Below the pieces are notes generated by a model that worked only from the letters and a program-made list of their open reading frames with translations, was not told where the DNA came from and did no database searches. From positions 248,001 to 312,000 of the forward strand of contig JALPQD010000246.1 in assembly GCA_023101885.1 (NCBI GenBank): a DNA stretch of 64,000 nucleotides, given 5' to 3'. Every line of letters begins with the position of its first letter. The first letter of the stretch is position 1. Position numbers and translations under genes: made by a program. Origin of the DNA: Typhlomys cinereus (Eukaryota; Chordata; Mammalia; Rodentia; Platacanthomyidae). Shown here in pieces: positions 47,655 to 61,150 of the stretch.

Positions 47655-48901
47655 GACATTGCAAAGTAAAAAAAATGAAGTGCATTATTGATTCAAATCA
47701 TACTTCCTAATTATACTTTATAAACTGAACAAAGATAAAATGATCAGTGAACATATGTAAATATATAGCAGATACATTGTGTAACATAACAGCAATTTGT
47801 GCCAAAGACTTAATTAATTCAATAGGATTGGATTACATGTGAAATGGTATATGTTTGTGGTACATGCCTTTATAATTTTGTTTCTGTTTCTTTGCTTCTT
47901 CATTGTGTTCCCATATCTATATTAGTGTTATCAGTGACACATCATTTTGGAGTCTAAATCTGTGTGGCACTTAGTTGAAACATTTTCGAATACTAAATTC
48001 TTTGTCCTCAGAAGTAAAGTCATGTGCCATTTCATGTACAGCTTAAGCCTATTTTCAATATGTACATTTGTTTAACCTAAAACACTCTATTTGATAATCA
48101 CATATGGAAAACTTTCTAAATATGCCCTTAAGGGACAGTTGTACCGAGAAAGGAGTCAGCATAATGATTAGTGATCATTAAACTGTCTTTCTTGCAATCT
48201 TTTGAAACTTCTGTATTCAAGGTTCATTTGATGTCTGTACGTAGCAGTTAGATGTGAATTTTTTTCTGTGAAATATATGAAGCCAGAAGAATCTTCCCAA
48301 GAATTTATGAGAGAAATTTACTAGAGAGTCATTAAAGTCCCTTTAGTTTATCAGGCCAGAAAATCCGACCAACTCCCTGCTTGTGAAGTCTTGTGTAAAA
48401 GTCCTTCATACTTCATATGTGGCTTGCGCTCACTCTGATGGCTGATCTCAGTGGTTCCATTGCCCTTCATTGACTTCTCTTGACCATCCATCTTCTCTTT
48501 ATCATCCCAAGCTGCCAGCCAATGAAAGTAGGAAATCAGCTTACTTCTTGGGAGTCTGTTTTTTGCTGTCTTTAAGGTCTGAGTTTTCTGAAATAGTTCA
48601 GCTGTTAGATAATTTCAAAAGTGACCTCAACTGCTCAGCTTGTCATATTTACCCAACACACATATAGACTTTTGAGTGAAGTTCGAATTTCAAATCAAAA
48701 TGAGACATTGTTTCAGTAAATCTTCCACATATAATATTTCAGATATAGTCATTCAAAACAGCAACTCTACATGATGCTTAATACATTTAAATAAGTCTTT
48801 TACATTCTGAAAGATAAGTTACTACATAGTAGACTACTAATTATATAATTTTGACCCTTTCCATTGGTTCTCTTTTTCACCTTTCATTTTAAAGTTGTGC
48901 T
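47655..48901. other. Non-coding sequence, no gene seen
   Basis: AT-rich DNA without recognised repeats or exons. Confidence 0.5.
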
Positions 48902-49000
48902 TTTACTGGGGCTGGAGAGATGTCTCAGGGGTTAAGACTGCCTTGCAGGCAAAAGTTCTTGAGTTTAGAAGCCAGGTGCTTCATCTTCCCAATTACATAA
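48902..49000 (+). repeat. B2-like SINE head fragment (plus)
   Basis: 'ggggctggagagatgtctca', 'ggggttaagactgccttgc' and 'aggcaaaagttcttgag' match the head of the SINE at 43919-44185. The body is missing or decayed after about 48985. Confidence 0.8.
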
Positions 49001-50689
49001 AAACTGATTTCAAAGTTTTTGTCTCTAATGTCTGTGTATATGTTTTATATATCATTGTATAATATATAAATTGATGTTCATAAATGATTATGAGGATACA
49101 AAGAAATTCTGTGTAACATTGCCTATCAATAAAATGTTTCTATCTATGTACAATATCAAGAAAAGAAAAAGTATGAATATAAAAAATTAGCTGAGTCTAT
49201 GTATCTATGTATTATTTTTCTGTATAGTATTGACATATCATCTTCCATCTCTCAATCTCTATCTCTTTATCATGTTTTCTTCAATGTTTTAAAGTCAAGA
49301 TTTGGAGAATCTCATATACATTAGCTTGTAAAGGAAAAGGGAAGAATTTTCTTTGCTTTTTAAGAATGGTAGTAGAATAGATAAGGCATGATGACATGGC
49401 AAAATCAGCTATTACTATGAAATAATAAATTTCCTCCAGATTTATTTCTTTTGGTATCCCATACTTGTAGCATTCCTATCTCTGTGGCGCAGTACAATAT
49501 GCTAAGACTATGGCACAGGAAGACATACCCAGGCTTTTTAACTTTTCTGAGCCCTAACCAATATTCACAGTGTGACAAATTTCTTAGACATGTGCTCAAT
49601 CAAATTTCACTGTGGAGTCCTCTCTCAGCCTCATCCCATATGGAAGAACAAACATAAGGCATGCTTTATTTTTTCTTCACCAAACATACTGATCATGTCA
49701 TACATTATGTAGTCATTTAAATATAAACTTTTCTATATTTTATTACTTGTGTCATTCCACAAACATGCAGGCAGTCATAAGTTCCAAAGATTCTTTCCTG
49801 TTAGGTTCATTGCTGTATCATTAGTACTTCAAATGGTCTAGCATAAAAGGGCTAAAAAACACAGATATCAACTGGAAGATAAGCTTTAATAATGCAAAAC
49901 ATCAAGGTTAAATCCAAATGCAGAAGTTCTACAAAAATGCTAGATATACGGAATTTAGAATAGCACTTGCTTGGCTCATGGTGGCATTCAGGAAGGAAAG
50001 AGTTAATGTTGCTAATACAGTACCAACTCCTTGGCTTGTGGCAGTAAATCAACAGATTTTAATACTCTTTCCTTTCCTTCTCAATTTCTTTGATTTATGT
50101 TCTAGGGTTTGAGTTCCAACTCTTGCTCCCCTGAAGAGAATTATGTTCAGGCAGAGAAAAACAAATAACTGTGAAAAAGCTAAATATATACCACATTAAT
50201 AAAAGTGTGTGCTGTTTGAATTATATGTACAATTAAATGCTCAACCAAGAGATACAAGAGGGAAAAAGAATCATGAGATGCCAGGCGATTTTAAAATTTT
50301 AACATTTGAGCTGAAGAAATGAAAATATTAATTTAAATTAAATCCTCTAAATCATGGTACATGTTGGAATCTCGTTAAAAATAGAGGAGTAAGATAGGTT
50401 GTAACTAACAATCTCACAGAGGTGTAAAATAAAAGAATTAAAAATTACTCAATCAATGGAAAAACAGATAAAAGAACTACAATAGCAGGATAACAAAACT
50501 ATAAATAAATTATCAATTCCAAAAGGGAATTGACCAAAATAAAAACCATGAATTAAAAAAAAAGTTTAAATGTGTACTACAAGAACTCTTGTAATTAAAA
50601 AAAAATCAGAAATGCCTTATTATAAAATGAGGAGAAAATAGATGATATAAAACAAAAAGCAAAGCACTGAATAAAAAGATAGATCATCA
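49001..50689. other. Non-coding sequence, no gene seen
   Basis: Very AT-rich, especially 50200-50690. No exon or repeat family supported. Confidence 0.45.
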
Positions 50690-50985
50690 GAAAAAGTACT
50701 TACCATGCAAGGGGAGGGACAGGGTATTGAATCCCACATCCCATCTGAAAAATTGAAGAGTCTGGAATCACAGCAGACCTATAGGGAATTAGAGGTGGAG
50801 ATCGAAGGATTTCCACAGCTCTCACTCACCCAGCCTGACTCATACAGCAATTGTTAGAAAATCTGATCTCAAACATGTGGACACTTAAGGACCAACACCA
50901 GAGATACACCTCTACCTGAATAAGCGTATTGTAGCATGTACACCTGCACTTATACACACATATGCTCTTATATGTCAATCTCCCC
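50690..50985 (+). repeat. B4-like SINE (plus)
   Basis: 'gaagagtctggaatcacagc', 'gaggtggagatcgaaggatt', 'cagcctgactcatacagc', 'atctcaaacatgtgg' and a CACAC-rich end are the B1-like middle and the right end of a rodent B4 SINE. Its tRNA-derived head (about 50690-50740) is decayed. Confidence 0.65.
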
Positions 50986-53900
50986 AATGTTAAACAAAAA
51001 AAGAGTTGGTGTAGGATTACATTAGCAATAGCTTTGTCAAGAATTATTAGTATAGCTCAAGAAAGATATTTCAGTATAAGTAAGGTCAATCTATTCAGTA
51101 GGCTCATTAATTCTGAATATGCATATATGTATACATGTACAGATGCATAATAAATTCATGCCATATAAATTAAAAAGGAAAAGAAAAAAAAACGCTATCA
51201 TAATATAATGGAAGCAAGTGGACAAAAAACAGTAAAGATACAGAGGAAGAAAAGATGATCTTTCCAAGCCATATCTACATATCACACACATATCATGGCA
51301 AGTAATCTTGATTTCCTCTGCACATCGAGAAGCATTTAGGGCATTATAAAAGCACATATCTTAGTCTATCTGGGTGGATATTTCCAGAAAGAACTACATC
51401 TTAAGACCTCCCACTTGCCAGGTACTTTCATACATTGATGGATTCAGAATTTGAATGGATAATTGTCAGTGGCAGGACTGTGCATTATGGATCTGAATCA
51501 ATGAAGTCACTGTGGGTGTGTAACTTTGAAGCTGTAACTTGTCCTGGTTCTTTCCTGTTATGACTCAGCTCCGTTTCCAGTGTGTCTGAATGCAAGGCGC
51601 CACATCCTCCTGACCTCAATGGACTAAAACCTTTAGGAATGTGTGCAGAAGTACATTGGTCACAATGATAGAAATATCACTACCACCACCTTCACATACT
51701 CCTTCCAACTAGGCTTGTAATACTTACCAAACTATACTGTAGGAAGCATAAAAACGCGTGGCAACAACTTTGAAATATCTAATTTAGTGCAAAATGAATA
51801 GACATACAGGGTCTTAAACTGGAATATAAACACATAGAAAATGTAGTTGAGAAAGCAGAAATCATAGTTATTGGATACGCGAAAAAAGAATAATTGTATA
51901 TGTAATACAAAGTCTATAAGTAAAATATATAAGTATGCATATAATAGACATGTTTACATATTTGTATGTTACAGTGAAATATCTACCACACACATGGCAG
52001 GATTACTTGAGGGTAAAATGAACAGAAGCAATTTTTCAATAACTTTTATTGGATTTTGAAAAACTGATGAAACAGTTTGCACCTGGATTGAAGAAATTAG
52101 AAACCACATAGTGAGATTAAGAAAGTCTTGCTTAACAAGAGGCCTACACCGCCACAAGAGTAGACAAGCCAGAGGGAACTCTGGGGTCCATAGAAGCAGA
52201 CAGCCAAGAGGTCGGGATAGATTGATGAAGAGAAGGAAGGGGGATCGGAGGGAGAGGGGACTGAGGGAAGCAAGGATGAGTGCTCATTATGCTTTTAAAA
52301 CTAGAGAAGTAAAATAATAGAAAAAAGTCAAAGTAGTAATTAAAAATAAACAAAATGTTTAAAAGCGATGAAGGAAATAAATGCAATAGCCTTAAAATAG
52401 CTACGTATAAGACCCTAAATGCTTTATGAAGGAAAAGACATTGACATATATATGTTTATGTAAACATGTGTTCATACGTAAAATCTATTATAAGGAGTAT
52501 TACTATTATAAAATACAAAATGATCTCTTTCTCAGAAAGAACATTGTCTCAATGAATAATAAGTCATGGAGTGCTAGGTCCTAAACAGGACACAGGCATC
52601 AAAAAACCTCTCAGAAGAGGGCGTGGAAAGAATGGAAGAGCCAGAAGTTTGGGAGAACTGTTGCCAGAGGTTCTTTGGACACGGGCCATTGCATCCATGA
52701 ACTTTCTGCAGTAATACTGTAATAGAAAATGATATTACACTATTAACAGACTATTATATAGCACTGAAAAAGACTGGGGACACTAGGTGAGATTCCCAAG
52801 TTCTTGCAAATGAGTGCATTAACTGTGTCTTTGCCTTATATTTTCTGATTTGTACAACATTGATATTTATCACTGTTGCCTGTAGCGTTCTTTCTAGAAG
52901 CACTTTCTGTCGCAGGAGGAACTCATTAGAGTCACCAGGTTTGAACAGACTCATGCACAGCACAGAGCACCATCCTGTTTTCTAAATCCAGATGTGCAGT
53001 GGAAAATTTTTCTGTGACTATTGCTTCATTAATGAATGGAGGAAAAATGTCCATCCTTTCTTGAATTTCTTAGCTCCAGTAATCTCAGGCTTGGGGATGT
53101 TCTACACTGCTAATGTTATTGAAAAATAACATACCCACTTTCAAAAATGTCATTTTAAAAGTTTTACTTTTGACTTGGATAAGTCAGCACTAGAACTGAG
53201 GCCTGTAATCTGAGGTTTTATTAAAAATAGAAATTTATTTCTTGCCATAGCGGGGGCTACAATAGCCAAGAAATGGGATCCAGTGTACGTGGTGTCTGCC
53301 TAGGACTTGATTCAGTTTAGAGAAAGGCTGCATCCCAGGGGCATTTCATATTGTAAAATGAATGTGAGCGCTTTCCAGGAGATAGTTTTGTAGGGATGTC
53401 ATTCATGATATTTCCAACATTGATTTCTGTGAACACACCTGAATGCAATTAGAATAGATGCTCACCTACCCATCAATACCATTGTACTCCAGGTTGGGAT
53501 TTTAGTATTCAGGTCTTAGGGCACACAGATTCATTTCTAATTCATAAGGAGAAGATCTCCAAGAGAAACTTCATATTACAACTTGGTGACTCAGCTCTGT
53601 CGAGGAGAAAGGGAAGTAGAGTTCCCCATAGGATGTGGTGATGAACCACTTCTATGTCCACTGATAAGAGGTTGTGTCCAATTCCTCTGCCAGATTTGAA
53701 TAACTGAGAAAAATTTACATGTGAGTGCATGTCATTTCTGTCATTTCAACTCAAAGTGAAACACAATTTTTAATCATCTCTGTGGTCTGATCTGAAAGTA
53801 AACTCAAACTCAACATCTCTGGCAGAAGGTGAGTCTACAGATCTTGGAAAGATTGTGGATATATGAATTTCAATGGCCACTTGTCTTCCCATAAGAAGAG

Positions 53901-55329
53901 AAGGAAATGAGAGAAATATGGGCTTTATTGATGTGCATACTGGAGAAAGTTAGTCTGAATTTATGATGTGAAGTTGCATATTCATTTCTGTAAGCCATAG
54001 TTCAGAGAAAAAACTGAGAAAGTTTAACTGAAAATTCTGTATGTTAAAGATGATAGTTGAATTGATCTGGCATTGCTGGGCACCAAATATTTATAAGACA
54101 TATTCAGGTCTCATAAGAACTTTACACAATGCATGATACTGATTTTTTTTTTTTTACATTCAGCAAATTCCACTCAATATGCTTACATACAGCCTTGGAT
54201 CCCTTAGAGATCACACATTCCAGAGATAAACATCAATGTTCATATTCTCTTCATCCACTTCAGACAAATACTGCTGGTTTATAGAAGTAGACAGTTTAGC
54301 GCTTATCATGGATAAAACATCTGTGTGTGCTTTATGTCTTTGTGGCCTTTTCTTGTTACCTGTATTGGCCTGTGATTGATAGTAGAAATATTTTAATTTG
54401 TAGAAAACCTTGCTTGGCTTATAGACATTGAATTTTTTTCTGAAAAATGTATGGAATATAATTAATTTATGCCATGGCATCTAATTAGAATAAATGTTGA
54501 TCAGATTTCCAGTTTTCATGGCAATTATTGAACAAGAAATAATAAATACTGTACTGAAATTTGGTAATAAAGCCTATCATGAACCAAATGGACATTTCAA
54601 CTCGGTTCATTAGTTGAAGGGATAGATAATCTTTCTAGTGATAAGGATTATTAAATTTTAAAATTAAAGATAATCTAAAGATTTCCATCTTTCATGAAAT
54701 CCAATATACTATCAAATATAAATATCTATAATGAATAAAATTCTATAATGAATAAAAAGTTTTACAAGATGATGTTCAGACACCATTAAATGTAAAATGA
54801 AGATTAAATTTGAAACTAAAATTTGAAAAGCAAACCAGTGTAGATTTTGTATTCAAAACCAAACTAACTGCTTTATATAAACTGTTATGGGCCATCATGG
54901 ATGATCTTTGTTGTGATGGCCCAAGAAGTGACTTTGGACCCCAGATTTTGTATTTAAGTTCTGCCTGTGCCTCCTTTGGATTTTCACATTCTGTGAGCTA
55001 ACCGATCACATCATGGCGTAAGGGAAAAGAATGCAGACAAGGATGTGTAGAAATGTTGTGCAGTCAGGGATGGAAAGAATCCAAAGACTACCCCTTGCAA
55101 TAGCTGCCAGGAAATTCCAAACTGTGAGCCCCAAAAGGAAATGGAACCAACTTGGTAAAGCCACGTCATGCCATGCCAACCAGGGCCCTTATCTTGGCTG
55201 TACAGATATCACATTGTACTGAAGGAGGCTGCACAAAATCATTTCCTTAGTTTACTATAATGGATACATGACCCAAGCAATTTATGGAACATGTAGACTT
55301 TTTATTCTAGCATGTAATTCCAATATACA
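50986..55329. other. Non-coding sequence with unclassified old repeats
   Basis: No gene seen. 51360-51640 ('ttatgactcagctccgtttc', 'cacatcctcctgacctcaatgg') and 52555-52730 ('cgggccattgcatccatg') read like old rodent interspersed repeats that I cannot name. 54883-55235 begins TGTTATGGGCC and resembles an LTR, but I found no target duplication. 53225-53520 is repeat-free and may be conserved. Small direct duplications occur at 54725-54758 (tctataatgaataaaa twice). Confidence 0.35.
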
Positions 55330-55570
55330 GTCTACTTTGACAGGAGAAATTACTGGCAAGGCAGAGGAGAACTGATCACACATTATCTGCAGGAGTTCCT
55401 GGGGAGAGAGGCAAGGACCTAAGCTTATCTTCTAACTTATCTGTCTGCAAAATTGCAACCAGATCTTTCTATTCCTTATCCACTTGCCCAGAGAATGGTC
55501 TCACTCACTATGGACTGGGTCTTGCCAGATCAATTACATAATTGTCTAAAGGTTTGTTTTGAGGCTTGCC
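55330..55570 (-). repeat. URR1-like repeat remnant (minus), tentative
   Basis: 'cactcactatggactgggtc', 'gccagatcaattaca' and 'ctaaaggtttgttttgag' parallel 'cactcaccatgggctggg ... catcaactagg ... gcaggtttgctctggg' in the repeat at 2092-2500. Confidence 0.4.
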
Positions 55571-56409
55571 TTAAATCAATATTTTCTTGTAGTTGTTCCT
55601 AAAAGTTCACTCTCAATCGTCAAGATTGTTAGTCCAACTTTGATCCAAGAAGAGGTGCCACACAAGCCAACAGGAGAATCGTTGCATGAAAACCAAGCAT
55701 CTCTCACCTCAGATTTGGAATCTTCTTCATTCACTGCTTTGTCATAAAAATTTTATTATGGCAATTAATTATCTTATTAATTGTCAGCTTGATTTCTTCA
55801 GACAGGAGTGATAGGATAGGTGTGGTACTCTTCCATAGCACTGAAAAAAATCTGACATAAAGTAACCAATGAACAAATAAGTAAATATTCATTATTTTTT
55901 CATTCAGTCATGAAATTTGAAGTATAGAATCTTTATTCTGATTGAATATACATTTATATATGGATAAAATTATCCTTAGATAATGAAATATTATCCTTAG
56001 ATAACTGTAATTTAGTATTAGAGTATTTGGTGATGAATGAATGGATGGATGAGTGAATGTGAAAATTGCTTAGTTGATATTTTGTTCCATAAATACCTTC
56101 CTATCACTTGCAGTTTACAAATTTAAATTTAATATCAAATTTTCTCACTCAACTTATTGTTTATTTATATTTATGTTTTGCATGTATTTATTTATTTATA
56201 ATTATATGAATATATGTGAGTACTACACTACAAGTCAATTTTTTTATTTAGATCCATGATCTATTCAATGTTCTTAAGCAGATATCTTAGCCTGCATCTC
56301 AGAAAACATTAGCATGTTCAGAAGAATTGGATGTGTGGTCAGTGTTAAAGCACTTGGTTACCTGGATTCAACAAAAATGAGGATTTAGGGACATGACATA
56401 GTATTACTT
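55571..56409. other. Non-coding sequence, no gene seen
   Basis: AT-rich with a direct duplication of TTATCCTTAGATAA (55970-55983 and 55991-56004) and TTTA-rich runs near 56160-56205. Confidence 0.5.
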
Positions 56410-56421
56410 TGTATATATTTC

Positions 56422-56452
<31 letters not shown>

Positions 56453-56600
56453 GATGTCATGATATACAAGCAGAGGAGGTTAGAGGCTATTTTCAGAAGT
56501 CAGTTTTCTTCTACCCTGTGGACTTCCAGGGATTGAACTCAGGTTCCAGGTTTGCAAGAATATGCTTCACCTACTAAGCTAATTCTCTAGTCCAGTTTGT
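56410..56600 (-). repeat. B2/B3-like SINE (minus) with (GA)n
   Basis: (GA)n at about 56421-56448, then 'ggttagaggctattttcag', 'cttccagggattgaactcag' and 'cacctactaagctaattctc', the reverse strand of a tRNA-derived SINE head ending near 'tagtcc'. Confidence 0.6.
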
Positions 56601-57559
56601 ATATATCAATGTGGTTTATATATAAGGACTTTTCTATTGAAGACAATAAGAGATAAATGCTGCTGGTATTGGATTAAGTGAAAATTGGCAAAGGGCAGTT
56701 TTGGAGCTACTTTAAAGAATGTATTTTAACTTCAAATCTTTACAAATATTCAAGATCTAGGAAAGGAATATGAACTTGCTACAAATAGATATCCAACAAT
56801 CTGAAACAGAAAAATTAACCAAGAAACATTCCTTGTGAGGCCATCTTACATCATGTTTTAGAGCTGAATTAAGACCCCAATTTTAAATGTGAAGGTAACA
56901 CATTCCTGAATTTCTACTAATGTGTGCTTTGGAGGAAAGAGTTTCTGTGTGTTGTGAACTGATCATCTTGTCTTGCAGGCTGCTCAATGTCGGCCTGTCC
57001 GTACTTGTGCTGTAACAAGGAAAAAGAAGAATTAAACCAGAATATGTTTTGATATTACAAATTAAATATAATGTTCTGTCATTAAAGGGGAAAAAACAAA
57101 ATTTAGGTTCGATTCAAGCTTCTGTCAGTGAATTTCAATCCTGGGGCAAAATTATAGGATAGATTTCATATTTTTCCTTCTTTTATATATTAATGAATTT
57201 TCTCTTTCAAATCACCACACATGTGTATATGCCTTTCCACTTACTCTTCTGTTTCTCTTCTACTTTTCCACTCAAAAGCAACTCCTCCTTTTTCACTTGG
57301 TTTTTGCATATACTGTGCTCACCCAAGGCCTTCTGCAAGCTTCTGGCTTTGGGGTCTTTTCTTGGAAGCTGGTGGACTCCTCAATATGCACAGTACTATA
57401 TGTTCCAGTTGACCCTTTGTAATCTGTGGTTGACCCACTGTCTGTGAGAACTTTGTGGTGCTCTTGGGTATCTTATTAGCTGCTGGTAGATCATTGGTCC
57501 TATAGGATGCTTACAGATGCATCAATTACCATGCCTGTTGTGTGGTTTTTTATTTAATT
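56601..57559. other. Non-coding sequence, no gene seen
   Basis: No exon or RNA gene. The portion 57250-57470 ('gtggactcctcaatatgcac') is less AT-rich and could be an old L1 fragment, but I cannot confirm it. Confidence 0.4.
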
Positions 57560-57585
57560 TATTTTTTGAATTTCATATTATTCAG

Positions 57586-57620
<35 letters not shown>

Positions 57621-57760
57621 CCACACTGTACTTGTGGAAGCCAGAGCACAATTTTGTGGGGCCAGTTCTCCCTTCTGCTTATATACAGGTTTTAGAAATT
57701 AAACTGAAATCTTCATATATGTGGGACAAGCATCACTGAGCCCTCTTACTTGGCCTATGA
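57560..57760 (-). repeat. B2/B3-like SINE (minus) with (TG)n
   Basis: (TG)n at 57588-57619, then 'tggaagccagagcacaattt', 'ggggccagttctcccttct' and 'catcactgagccctcttac', the decayed reverse strand of the same SINE class as at 56410. Confidence 0.6.
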
Positions 57761-58118
57761 ATTAAATTTCAAATTCTCAAAAGAACAGAATAGACATTTA
57801 TCTAAGGTTAAATCCTTTAAAAATAGTTTTAATTTATAACATTCAATGTATAGTCATAAATATTATGTTATTGTTGCCTTTGAAATATTCATTCAACCTG
57901 ACTTTATTTCTCCTTTGCTTTCCTGCTTCCAGGAATACACAGGACATTTGAAAGTCAATGTAAATTGTAATCTGAATGAACTGATTCCTAGATACAGTGA
58001 TTATTCACTACCTTTCAGTCATCACAGGGTTTTAATACAGCAGCTTTGATTAACAATGTACATAATATTAACTTTAAAAGTAATCACTTTTGTACAATAT
58101 GTTAAAATATGAATGCTT
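57761..58118. other. Non-coding sequence, no gene seen
   Basis: AT-rich DNA up to the L1 tail. A 67-codon frame has no recognised feature. Confidence 0.5.
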
Positions 58119-58620
58119 TTTAATACATTTTTTATTATTTCCGCTCATACAAACTTAATAGGTAGACCAGTTCCCTCCCTCCCTCCTCCTCCCCCCGAAC
58201 CCCCTGCTCCCCTTCCCTCTCTCGCCATCCCCCAGTGCCTCCCCCCCAATTCCCAGAGAGTCCTTTATTGTGTATGCCTAACTCTCCTCTTGGTCCTCCT
58301 CTCTGATAATGTACAAGGACCCAGTGGCATTTCCCTGAACCCTTTCTCATGTTCCCCTTAAGCATAGGAACACTACTGTAGCTGTCAATCTCTTGCCTTC
58401 AAGGATCTTGGTGCTTTTAGCAGATGCTAGACTTTGTGAGGTCAATAGTGTGTTGGACATTGCGCAGGGCATGCAAAGTCCTTTAACTAGTGTGGAGAAT
58501 CTTGCAAATCATTGCTCCTCCCATCCTTTTGCTCTTACAATCTTACCGCCCCTTCTCTCGCAAATGTCCCTGAGCTTCAGGATGGGAGGAGATTAGGCTG
58601 GCCTAGTTCTATGTGGTTGA
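58119..58620 (-). mobile_element. L1 copy 5: 3'-UTR fragment (minus)
   Basis: About 500 bp of L1 3' UTR in reverse, starting with the tail (TTTTTAATACATTTTTTATTATT) and the C-rich complement of the G-rich block (58167-58245). It ends at 'ctatgtggttgata', where copies 1 and 3 continue. Compared with them it lacks about 25-30 bases near 58480. No convincing target duplication. Confidence 0.88.
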
Positions 58621-59283
58621 TACTTACTACCATAAGAAAATTTTATATTCTTTTTTCTTACTTTTAAAATTATTTATAAAATTATTTTATTTCAAGATTC
58701 CTGAAAGTTATATTTGTACTGTAAAGATGCAGTCATAACTTTATAACTTTTGGAAAAGTGTTGTTTCAGACACAACAAATGTAAAATACATTGCTATGAC
58801 AATGACATATTTCAAATATATTATTTTGATCTTTGTACACTCAGAAGTTCTTCTTGAAGATTGTCATCTCTGACATGTGCATGGGATTAACAACTGCAGA
58901 TTTGACATTCTTGTTATGGATTTTAAGTCTTAAAACTAGTAGGTTTTCTTTAACATTTATGACAAAATTTTATGTAGGTTTGTAAAATGTTTAAGATTTG
59001 AAGAAGGTACTTTGACTAAAATCACAAGGATATAGCTACAAGAAAAATTAGTTGCTCTTTCTTTACATATTACAAGTTTGATTGATGAACCACTGTCTGT
59101 TCCCAGTGTTGGACATATATTTAATATTTTCTCTCATTGAATATAAAATAACAATAGGTTTTTACCACCATCTTCAGTGACTAAATGTGACAGTGCTGTT
59201 AATTCAACAGGATTAGAATCCCTTTGGAGAAAAACTTCCAAGGGACATTTGTGGAGAACTATTTAGTAGGTGTTACAATTACT
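58621..59283. other. Non-coding sequence, no gene seen
   Basis: AT-rich DNA, nothing recognised. Confidence 0.5.
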
Positions 59284-59690
59284 CTTCTTTTGGCTACGAG
59301 TCAATATGTATACACAATGAAACTTAGAGGAAGGGAGTTTGATTTGACTTATGGTTCCATCATGGCAGGGGTCAAGTAGAAGGAGGCATGGCTGGTTCAG
59401 ATGTGAGAACAAGTGAAAAACCGAGAAGAATCAGGGGTAGGTCACCAAACTACTCACTGTGACATTCCTTCCTCTAGCAAGACTCCATCTCTCAAAGTTG
59501 CCACAGCCTTCCCCAAAATTAACAGCAGCTAAGAATGCAAACTCATGAGTCTGCTTGCTAAAACTCACGTTTAAACCTGACAGTAGGATTAGCTGCCAAG
59601 GATGTTGGTGAGGGATTATCTTGGTCAGGTTAATTAAGCTTGAGGATTGATCTTGGCTCTGGGTGGCATATTTCCAGGACTGGAATACTA
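59284..59690 (-). repeat. URR1-like repeat remnant (minus), tentative
   Basis: 'ttgatttgacttatggttcc', 'atcatggcaggggtc', 'gaaggaggcatggctgg' and 'tagcaagactccatctctc' match the rodent URR1/MER style with reverse orientation. Decayed and unnamed with certainty. Confidence 0.4.
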
Positions 59691-59811
59691 GACTGTAAAA
59701 GGAGAAAATAAAAGCCCACCATTCATCTCTCTCTACTTCCTAACCGTGGATGTCAATGGATGTATCACAGGAATAGCAAAAGTAACTAAAGCCATAGAGA
59801 TACATAGCAAA

Positions 59812-60791
59812 TTCCTCTAGTTTCTCTAAAGCTTTAAGCTGCATTGTTAAGTTGTTTATTTCTGATGTTTCCATTTTTTGATGTAGGCATTAAAAGCTAT
59901 GAATTTATCTCTTAGGACAGCTTTCATTGTGTCCCAGAGATTTTGGTAAGTTGTGTTTTCATTATCGTTCACTTTCAGGAAATCTTGAATTTCCTTTTTA
60001 ATTTCTTCCTGAATCCAGTTCTCATTCAGTATCATAGCGTTAAGTTTCCAGGAGTTAGTGTATTTTTTGTTGTTTGTTGTGTTGTGGATGTCCAGTTTTA
60101 GTCCGTGGTGGTCTGATAGGGCACAGGCTAGAATTCCAACTTTCCTGTATATGTGGAGAATCATTTTGTGGCCCAATATGTGATCTATTTTGGAGAAAGT
60201 TCCGTGTGCTGCTGAGAAAAATGTGTATTCTTTGGTGCGTGGATGAAAAGTTCGATAGAGATCTGTAAGGTCCATTTCTTTGAGGGTTTGATTAAGTTCA
60301 AAAGTGTCCTGTTAAGCTTTTGACCTGTTGATCTATCCCATGTTGAGAGGTGTTGAAATCCCCAAGAATTATCGTTTGGGGGTTGATTTCTCACTTTAGA
60401 TGCTGTAGGGTTTTCTTAATGAATGTGGAGGGGCCCGTATTGGGTGCATATATGTTCAGTATTGTGAAGTCTTCCTGGTGAATTGTACCTGTGTAAGTAA
60501 TGTAGTATGCATCTGTGTCTTTTATGATTTTCTTTGGTTTGAAGTTCACTTTGTTTGACAGCATAATGGCTACCCCTGCCTGTTTCCTGGTTCCATTGGC
60601 TTGCAGAATTTTGGACCAGACTTTCATTTTTAGGATGTACCTATCTTTTGTGGTGAGATGAGTTTCCTGAAGGCCGCAGATTGATGGGTTGTGGTTTTTA
60701 ATCCAAGTTTGTAATCTGTGTCTCTTATCGATGAGTTAATACCATTGACATTTAATGTTATAATGGAGAAATTATTTTTAATTCTGGACAT
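59812..60791 (-). pseudogene. L1 ORF2 N-terminus with endonuclease domain (copy 6)
   Basis: The minus strand from the likely ORF2 start (ATG at 60791-60789, MSRIKNNF) encodes the apurinic-type endonuclease of L1 ORF2p, which nicks target DNA at TTTT/AA-like sites. Landmarks in order: TLNVNGINS, QANGTRKQAGVAIMLS, ILNIYAPN, GDFNT (about 60349-60363), YTFFSAAHGTFSKIDHILG and SDHHGLKL (about 60102-60116). The catalytic Asp, Asn and His positions are thus present, but at least two frame changes (near 60390 and 60290) break the frame. It ends just after the endonuclease with ALEKLEE-like text at the target duplication. Confidence 0.92.
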
Positions 60792-60892
60792 TTTTTATGT
60801 TTAGTGGATTTTGTAAGCATATTGTTTGACATTTATGTTTTGGTGGTATTATATTTCCCTTCTGTCCTCCTCAATACGCTTGTTTACCTCCA

Positions 60893-61150
60893 TAGCACAA
60901 GCACGACCATGTTCATAGCAGCACTGTTTACAATAGCAATGTCATGGAATCAACCCAAATGTCCAACAGTTGACGAGTAGATAAGGAAAATGTGGTCCAT
61001 CTATACAATGGAGTACTACTCAGCCATCAAAAATGATGAATTAATGAATTTGCTGGGAAATGGATGGAATTAGAAACAATTATATTGAGTGAAGTATCCC
61101 AGACACAGAAAATTAAGTGTCGTATGTACTCCCTAATAAGTGGCTCCTAG
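60893..61150 (+). pseudogene. L1 ORF2 C-terminal fragment (copy 6)
   Basis: Sense piece encoding the last 85 or so codons of ORF2p: landmarks TTMFIAALFTIA, NQPKCPTVDE, YTMEYYSAIKNDEL and YSLISGS before TAG at 61148-61150. One premature stop and a frameshift are seen. The 3' UTR follows to 61912. Confidence 0.88.

Noticed and set aside
54883..55235. A possible second solo LTR starting TGTTATGGGCC
   Set aside because: No matching CA end with a 4-6 bp duplication was found, and no poly(A) signal in place. Left as unclassified.
58119..58620. Target duplication for L1 copy 5
   Set aside because: Compared flanks before the tail and after 58620. Only A/T-rich chance matches were found.
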